64,000 bases of DNA, from positions 1,966,501-2,030,500 of the forward strand of contig NZ_AP023272.1 in assembly GCF_013426735.1 (NCBI RefSeq), read 5' to 3'. The first letter of the stretch is position 1. The number at the start of each line of letters is the position of its first letter. A model generated the notes under the pieces. The model was not told where the DNA came from, did not search any database, and was given only the letters and a program-made list of their open reading frames with translations. The stretch comes from Agrobacterium vitis (GTDB lineage Bacteria; Pseudomonadota; Alphaproteobacteria; Rhizobiales; Rhizobiaceae). Below, one piece after another: positions 60,226 through 64,000 of the stretch. A program made the translations under genes and the position numbers.

Positions 60226-61038
60226 ATGATCGATATGCATCAAATTGATGACAAGGGGCGGCCGGTGTTGACACAAGCGGAAGATCGTCAAGCGAAGATT
60301 GTCGAGTTGCTGCGCGAACAGAATTTCGTCGACATCCGTACGCTGACAGAGCGCTTTGATATTTCGGTGGCGACCGTTCGCCGCGACCTTGGTGAGCTTG
60401 AGGAAGCGGGGCTCATTCGGCGCACCCATGGCGGTGCCGTCAATGTCAATCAGGTCGCGCAGGATGCAACGAACGCTGCGCGGCTTGTCTTGAAGCAGGC
60501 GGAAAAGGCCGTCATCGCTGATGTCGCCGCGCGCATGGTGACCGATGGCGACACCGTGTTGCTAGATGCCGGCACCACCGCGCTGGAAGTGGCCAAGAAG
60601 CTGACCGGGCGAAGCAGCCTTACTTTCATCTCGAACGGGCTCGACATTATTGCTGAACTGACCCGTTTCGATGGGCAGAACATTTATTCCGTCGGCGGTG
60701 AGTATACGGAGACAAATCGGTCCTTCCGTGGCCCCTTGGCGGAGCAATTCATTCGCCAGTTCAATGCCGATAAACTCATTCTCAATGCGGCCTCGATCGA
60801 TATTGATCGTGGTCTGATCTGCACGGGGTCGCCACTGAACGCAAGCGTGGCCCGCGCCATGATCGAGGTGTCGAGGCGGGTGATCGTTGTGGCGGATCAT
60901 TCAAAGTTCACAAAATTCAGCCTTTCGGTCGTCGCGAAGATCGAGGACGTCGGCGTCATAGTGACCGACTCCGGCACGAAATCCATCATCGATGCCGCGC
61001 CTGAGAGGCTGCGGAAGAAGTTCGTCATCGCGAACTAG
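60226..61038 (+). CDS. DeoR/GlpR-family transcriptional regulator
   Basis: A 270-residue protein. The N-terminal winged helix-turn-helix is AEDRQAKIVELLREQNFVDIRTLTERFDISVATVRRDL, followed by the DeoR signature GLIRRTHGGAV. The C-terminal DeoRC sugar-phosphate sensor domain has DAGTTALEVAKKL, FISNGLDI, GGEYTETNRSF and VVADHSKF. It likely represses the following ABC transport genes until a phosphorylated ligand appears. The start may be ATG 60226 or 60235. Confidence 0.92.
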   Translation: MIDMHQIDDKGRPVLTQAEDRQAKIVELLREQNFVDIRTLTERFDISVATVRRDLGELEEAGLIRRTHGGAVNVNQVAQDATNAARLVLKQAEKAVIADVAARMVTDGDTVLLDAGTTALEVAKKLTGRSSLTFISNGLDIIAELTRFDGQNIYSVGGEYTETNRSFRGPLAEQFIRQFNADKLILNAASIDIDRGLICTGSPLNASVARAMIEVSRRVIVVADHSKFTKFSLSVVAKIEDVGVIVTDSGTKSIIDAAPERLRKKFVIAN

Positions 61039-61086
61039 GCAAATCGACATTTCCATCAACAGCATCTTCCAACCAGGAGACAACAG

Positions 61087-62652
61087 ATGCTTAAGGCCAA
61101 CCGTAGAAAATTCATGATCGGCGCAAGCGTCGCGGCGCTTGCCTCGACCGCAAGTGCCAGATTCGCCTTCTCTGCCGAGCGCCGCGCGTTGAAGATCGGC
61201 GTCAACGGCATTCCGGTTACGTTGGAGCCGATCAACGCCATCAGCAATGTCGGTCCCCGCATCGTCAACCAGATTTTCGATACGCTTGTCGTGCGCGATT
61301 TCTTCAGCAATGGCGCGCCGGGCAACGGCATCAATCTGATGCCCTCGCTGGCCGAGAGCTGGGAACGGATCGACGACAAATCGGTGCGCTTCAAGCTGCG
61401 CCAGAAGGTGATGTTTCACGATGGTGTCGAAATGACCGCAGACGACGTCGCCTACACCTTCTCTTCGGAACGTCTCTGGGGGCCAGACGCGATCAAGGTG
61501 ATCCCGCTCGGCGGTTCTTACGCGCTTGATTTCGACGAACCGGTTGTCGAGGACAAGTACACTGTGGTCATCCGCACAAAGACCCCGACGCCCCTGACCG
61601 AGTCCTACATGGCATCCTGGATGGGTCGCATCGTTCCCAAGGCATATTACAAGACGCTTGGAACGGCCGCTTTTGGTAGCAAACCGGTTGGAACGGGTCC
61701 TTACAAGTTTGTCGAGTTCGTTGCCAATGACCGCGTTGTCATCGAAGCCAACGACGCCTATTGGGGTCTGAAGCCGACAGCATCTAAAATCACGTACCAA
61801 CTTGTTGCCGAACCCGCAACGCGCGTCGCCGGCCTGATCAGCGGCGAATACGATATCGTCACGACGTTGACGCCGGACGATATGGCGTTGATCAACAGCT
61901 ATCCCGACCTGGAGACGCGTGGGAATATCGTCGAAAACTTCCACATGTTCACCTTCAACATGAACCAGCCCGTCTTCCAGTCGAAACCGCTTCGCCGCGC
62001 CCTGGCGCTTGCGGTCAATCGTCCGCTGATCGTTCAATCACTCTGGACGAACAAGGCGACGATTCCGAATGGCTTCAACTTCCCGAACTACGGCAAGACC
62101 TTCGATCCGAACCGTCACGCCATGGAATACAATATCGAGGAGGCCAAGCGCCTAGTGAAGGAAAGCGGTTACGACGGTACGCCGATCACCTACCATACGA
62201 TGGGCAACTATTATGCAAACGCCGTTCCCGCCTTGATGATGATGATCGAGATGTGGAAGCAGATCGGCGTGACCGTGGTGCCGAAGGTGTATGCACCGGG
62301 CGGCGCACCGAAGGATCAGGACAGCTATATGCGCAACTGGTCCAACGGCCAGTGGATGACGGATGCCTGGGCGACGATGATCTGCGAATTCGGACCCAAG
62401 GGCCAGGTTCAGAAGCGTTGGGGCTGGAAGGCGCCCGCGGAGTTCAACGATTTGTGCACGAAGGTATCGCAAATACCGGATGGTAAGGAGCGTTTCGACG
62501 CCTTCAACCGCCTCCGTGACATCTTCGAAGAGGAAGCGCCGGCCGTGATCCTCTACCAGCCCTTCGATGTCTATGCCGCACGCAAGGACGTTCACTGGAG
62601 GCCAATCAGCTTTGAGATGATGGAATTCCGCAACAACCTTGCTTTCGGCTGA
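61087..62652 (+). CDS. ABC transporter substrate-binding protein, family 5 (peptide/opine type), Tat-exported
   Basis: A 521-residue precursor with a Tat signal (NRRKFMIGASVAALASTAS, twin Arg plus hydrophobic stretch) and SBP_bac_5 domain: LMPSLAESWERIDDKSVRFKLRQ, VMFHDGVEMTADDVAYTF, GTGPYKFVEF and ALALAVNRPLIVQSLW. This family binds oligopeptides, nickel, opines or glycosides. AGGAGA precedes ATG. It is 48 nt after the DeoR gene and is followed directly by an ATPase gene rather than permeases. Confidence 0.9.
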   Translation: MLKANRRKFMIGASVAALASTASARFAFSAERRALKIGVNGIPVTLEPINAISNVGPRIVNQIFDTLVVRDFFSNGAPGNGINLMPSLAESWERIDDKSVRFKLRQKVMFHDGVEMTADDVAYTFSSERLWGPDAIKVIPLGGSYALDFDEPVVEDKYTVVIRTKTPTPLTESYMASWMGRIVPKAYYKTLGTAAFGSKPVGTGPYKFVEFVANDRVVIEANDAYWGLKPTASKITYQLVAEPATRVAGLISGEYDIVTTLTPDDMALINSYPDLETRGNIVENFHMFTFNMNQPVFQSKPLRRALALAVNRPLIVQSLWTNKATIPNGFNFPNYGKTFDPNRHAMEYNIEEAKRLVKESGYDGTPITYHTMGNYYANAVPALMMMIEMWKQIGVTVVPKVYAPGGAPKDQDSYMRNWSNGQWMTDAWATMICEFGPKGQVQKRWGWKAPAEFNDLCTKVSQIPDGKERFDAFNRLRDIFEEEAPAVILYQPFDVYAARKDVHWRPISFEMMEFRNNLAFG

Positions 62653-62707
62653 GCAACCTGTCGAACCGGCGGTGCGCATGCATGCGCGCCGCACACGGAG
62701 ATCCGCC

Positions 62708-63655
62708 ATGTCCGACCTATTGACCGTTCGCGACCTCGTCGTCCGGATTCCCGCGCGCAACATAACGATCCTGGACGGCGTCAGTTTCTCTCTGGAGGCA
62801 GGTCAGACGCTCGGCCTTGTTGGCGAATCCGGCTGCGGCAAGAGCATCACCTGTTATGCGATCGCCAATGCGCTGCCGCGCGGCATTGTGCTCAGCGGCG
62901 GCAGCGTGGCCTTCGAGCCCGGCGGATCCGGTATCTCCAGGCCGGCTATCCCGAAGATCGCGATGATCTTTCAAGACCCGACCAGCAGCCTGAATCCTGT
63001 TCATACGATCGGGTATTATCTGGAGACGGCGCTTCACCGCCATCAGGGTCTCAAGGGCAAGGATGCTCGGATGGAGGCCATGCGACTTCTGGAACGCGTC
63101 GGCATCGACCGCGCCGCGAGCCGGCTGCGGGCCTATCCGCACCAGTTTTCCGGCGGCATGAACCAGCGCGTGATGATCGCGCATGCGCTTGCGGCCAAGC
63201 CCAAGTTGCTGATTGCCGACGAGCCGACGACGGCGCTCGACGTGACCATGCAGGCCCAGATCCTGCATCTGCTGGAAGAGCTGAAGGCGGAAACCGGCAT
63301 GGCACTGATGATCGTATCGCACGATCTCGGCATCATTGCCCGGCTCGCGGACAGGGCGGCCGTGATGTATTGCGGCAAGATCGTCGAGACGGCACCCGTC
63401 GCTGAACTGCTCGAACGACCGGCGCATCCTTACGCACGCGCGCTGATCGACTGCATGCCCAGCATCGATCCTGATGATCTTGCACCGCCGGTCCCAATCC
63501 CTGGATCCGTCCCGCTGCTCGATAGCCTTCCGGTGGGATGCCATTTCCACCCACGCTGCTTGCGTGCGAGCGGCGAATGTTCCACCCGCTTTCCGGCGCC
63601 CATCACTATCGGTCTCGCCCACGAGGCCTCCTGTTACCATCCGGTGGCAGCATGA
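62708..63655 (+). CDS. oligopeptide-type ABC transporter ATP-binding protein (DppD-like)
   Basis: A 315-residue protein from ATG 62708 ([16 protein letters not shown]). Walker [34 protein letters not shown]-loop, signature [19 protein letters not shown], Walker [21 protein letters not shown]-loop [11 protein letters not shown]. The C-terminal oligo_HPY region ([25 protein letters not shown]) is typical of Dpp/Opp ATPases. Its stop overlaps the next ATG. Confidence 0.92.
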   Translation: MSDLLTVRDLVVRIPARNITILDGVSFSLEAGQTLGLVGESGCGKSITCYAIANALPRGIVLSGGSVAFEPGGSGISRPAIPKIAMIFQDPTSSLNPVHTIGYYLETALHRHQGLKGKDARMEAMRLLERVGIDRAASRLRAYPHQFSGGMNQRVMIAHALAAKPKLLIADEPTTALDVTMQAQILHLLEELKAETGMALMIVSHDLGIIARLADRAAVMYCGKIVETAPVAELLERPAHPYARALIDCMPSIDPDDLAPPVPIPGSVPLLDSLPVGCHFHPRCLRASGECSTRFPAPITIGLAHEASCYHPVAA

Positions 63656-64000
63656 GCGCTCCTCTTCTTCAAGCCAGCGGTCTGACCAAGGCATTCCGCC
63701 ACAAGACCGGCCTCTTCGCCCGGCCGACCACCCAGCTTGCGGTGGACTCGATTGGCTTTGAACTTGCGATCCGCGAGCGCCTCGGTGTCGTTGGCGAATC
63801 CGGAAGCGGCAAATCGACACTCGGACGGCTTCTGCTCGGATTGACGGAGCCCACACGGGGCGATGTTTGGTTCGAAGGCATCAACCACAAGCAGCGTCAC
63901 ACACGGGACTGGAAGGAGTTTCGGACTCGCACCTCTTTGGTGCAACAGAACCCGCTCTCGGCTCTCAACCCGCAGATGACCATTGGACAGCAGGTAGCCG
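63652..64000 (+). CDS. second oligopeptide-type ABC ATPase (DppF-like), cut by window end
   Basis: The first 116 codons are visible: [17 protein letters not shown], Walker A GVVGESGSGKSTLGRLLLGL, Q-loop LVQQNPLSALNPQMTIG. The DppD/DppF pair with ATGA overlap is standard in this transporter family. The remainder, including signature and Walker B, is beyond the window, as are any permease genes. Confidence 0.9.
   Translation, partial: MSAPLLQASGLTKAFRHKTGLFARPTTQLAVDSIGFELAIRERLGVVGESGSGKSTLGRLLLGLTEPTRGDVWFEGINHKQRHTRDWKEFRTRTSLVQQNPLSALNPQMTIGQQVA

Noticed and set aside
60901..62037. 378-codon open frame on the minus strand
   Set aside because: Antisense to the DeoR and binding-protein genes, both of which have strong family motifs.
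62717..63856. 379-codon open frame on the minus strand
   Set aside because: Antisense to the DppD/DppF ATPases; no motif.
1..64000. CRISPR array
   Set aside because: No regularly spaced repeats of 25-40 bp are seen; the dispersed palindromes are kilobases apart.

Overview
The window reads as a chromosomal stretch of a Rhizobiaceae bacterium (Agrobacterium/Allorhizobium/Rhizobium type). Supporting signs are an ExoX-like small membrane protein, a hmuTUV heme-uptake operon with HutX and an IsdG-type enzyme, dispersed rhizobial-style palindromic intergenic repeats, and moderately high GC core genes broken by AT-richer accessory blocks. No species call can be made from the sequence alone.

Layout. 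(1) About 1-16.9 kb is the right part of a temperate prophage with a T7-like late block: capsid C-terminus, Tphi-like terminator, gp11/gp12-like tail tube proteins, gp14-like and two large internal virion proteins (one with a lytic transglycosylase domain), tail fibre/spike, a GH108 endolysin and overlapping spanins. Between the last internal virion gene and the tail fibre sits a small immunity-type module (BRO antirepressor, ribbon-helix-helix protein, small ORFs), in the place where P22 has immI. (2) A perfect 47-bp direct repeat of the 3' half of a tRNA-Lys(CTT) gene at 16976-17022 and 39743-39789 bounds a 22.8-kb genomic island. Its left end holds a tyrosine integrase truncated by an intact IS3 element, then a DISARM drmB (DUF1998) pseudogene split by an IS630 element. 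The island cargo is a 13.7-kb run of same-strand genes (21328-35030) that looks like an undescribed natural-product operon, followed by two phospholipase C-like genes. (3) 40-64 kb is mostly core or semi-core: hmuVUT, heme-oxygenase-like and HutX genes, a DUF3772/MscS channel, a methyltransferase, an XRE regulator, a dimethylglycine dehydrogenase-like enzyme, a double-receiver response regulator with a detached GGDEF relic, an ABC-2 exporter, tRNA-Cys, an ExoX-like protein, ERF and IS3 relics, a divergent pair of DJ-1/PfpI-type genes, and the start of a peptide-type ABC import operon behind a DeoR/GlpR-type regulator.

Most interesting content. A 47-codon ORF at 32586-32729 (minus strand) lies inside the island operon. 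It encodes an acidic peptide ending in Trp (…AVKAIAW), has its own promoter-like region and Shine-Dalgarno sequence, and is followed 6 nt after its stop by a strong attenuator-like hairpin. Around it are two flavodoxin-fold FMN oxidoreductases, a TPR protein, an O-methyltransferase, an aminotransferase, a group II PLP decarboxylase, an ATP-grasp amino-acid ligase, a gamma-glutamyltranspeptidase-like hydrolase, an acyl-AMP ligase, two NAD(P)-binding proteins and an MFS exporter. This suggests a ribosomal-peptide-scaffolded, Trp-derived small molecule. It recalls the Trp-terminated precursors of the ammosamide/lymphostin pathways, but no LanB/PEARL, radical SAM or YcaO protein is present. The function is inferred, not shown.
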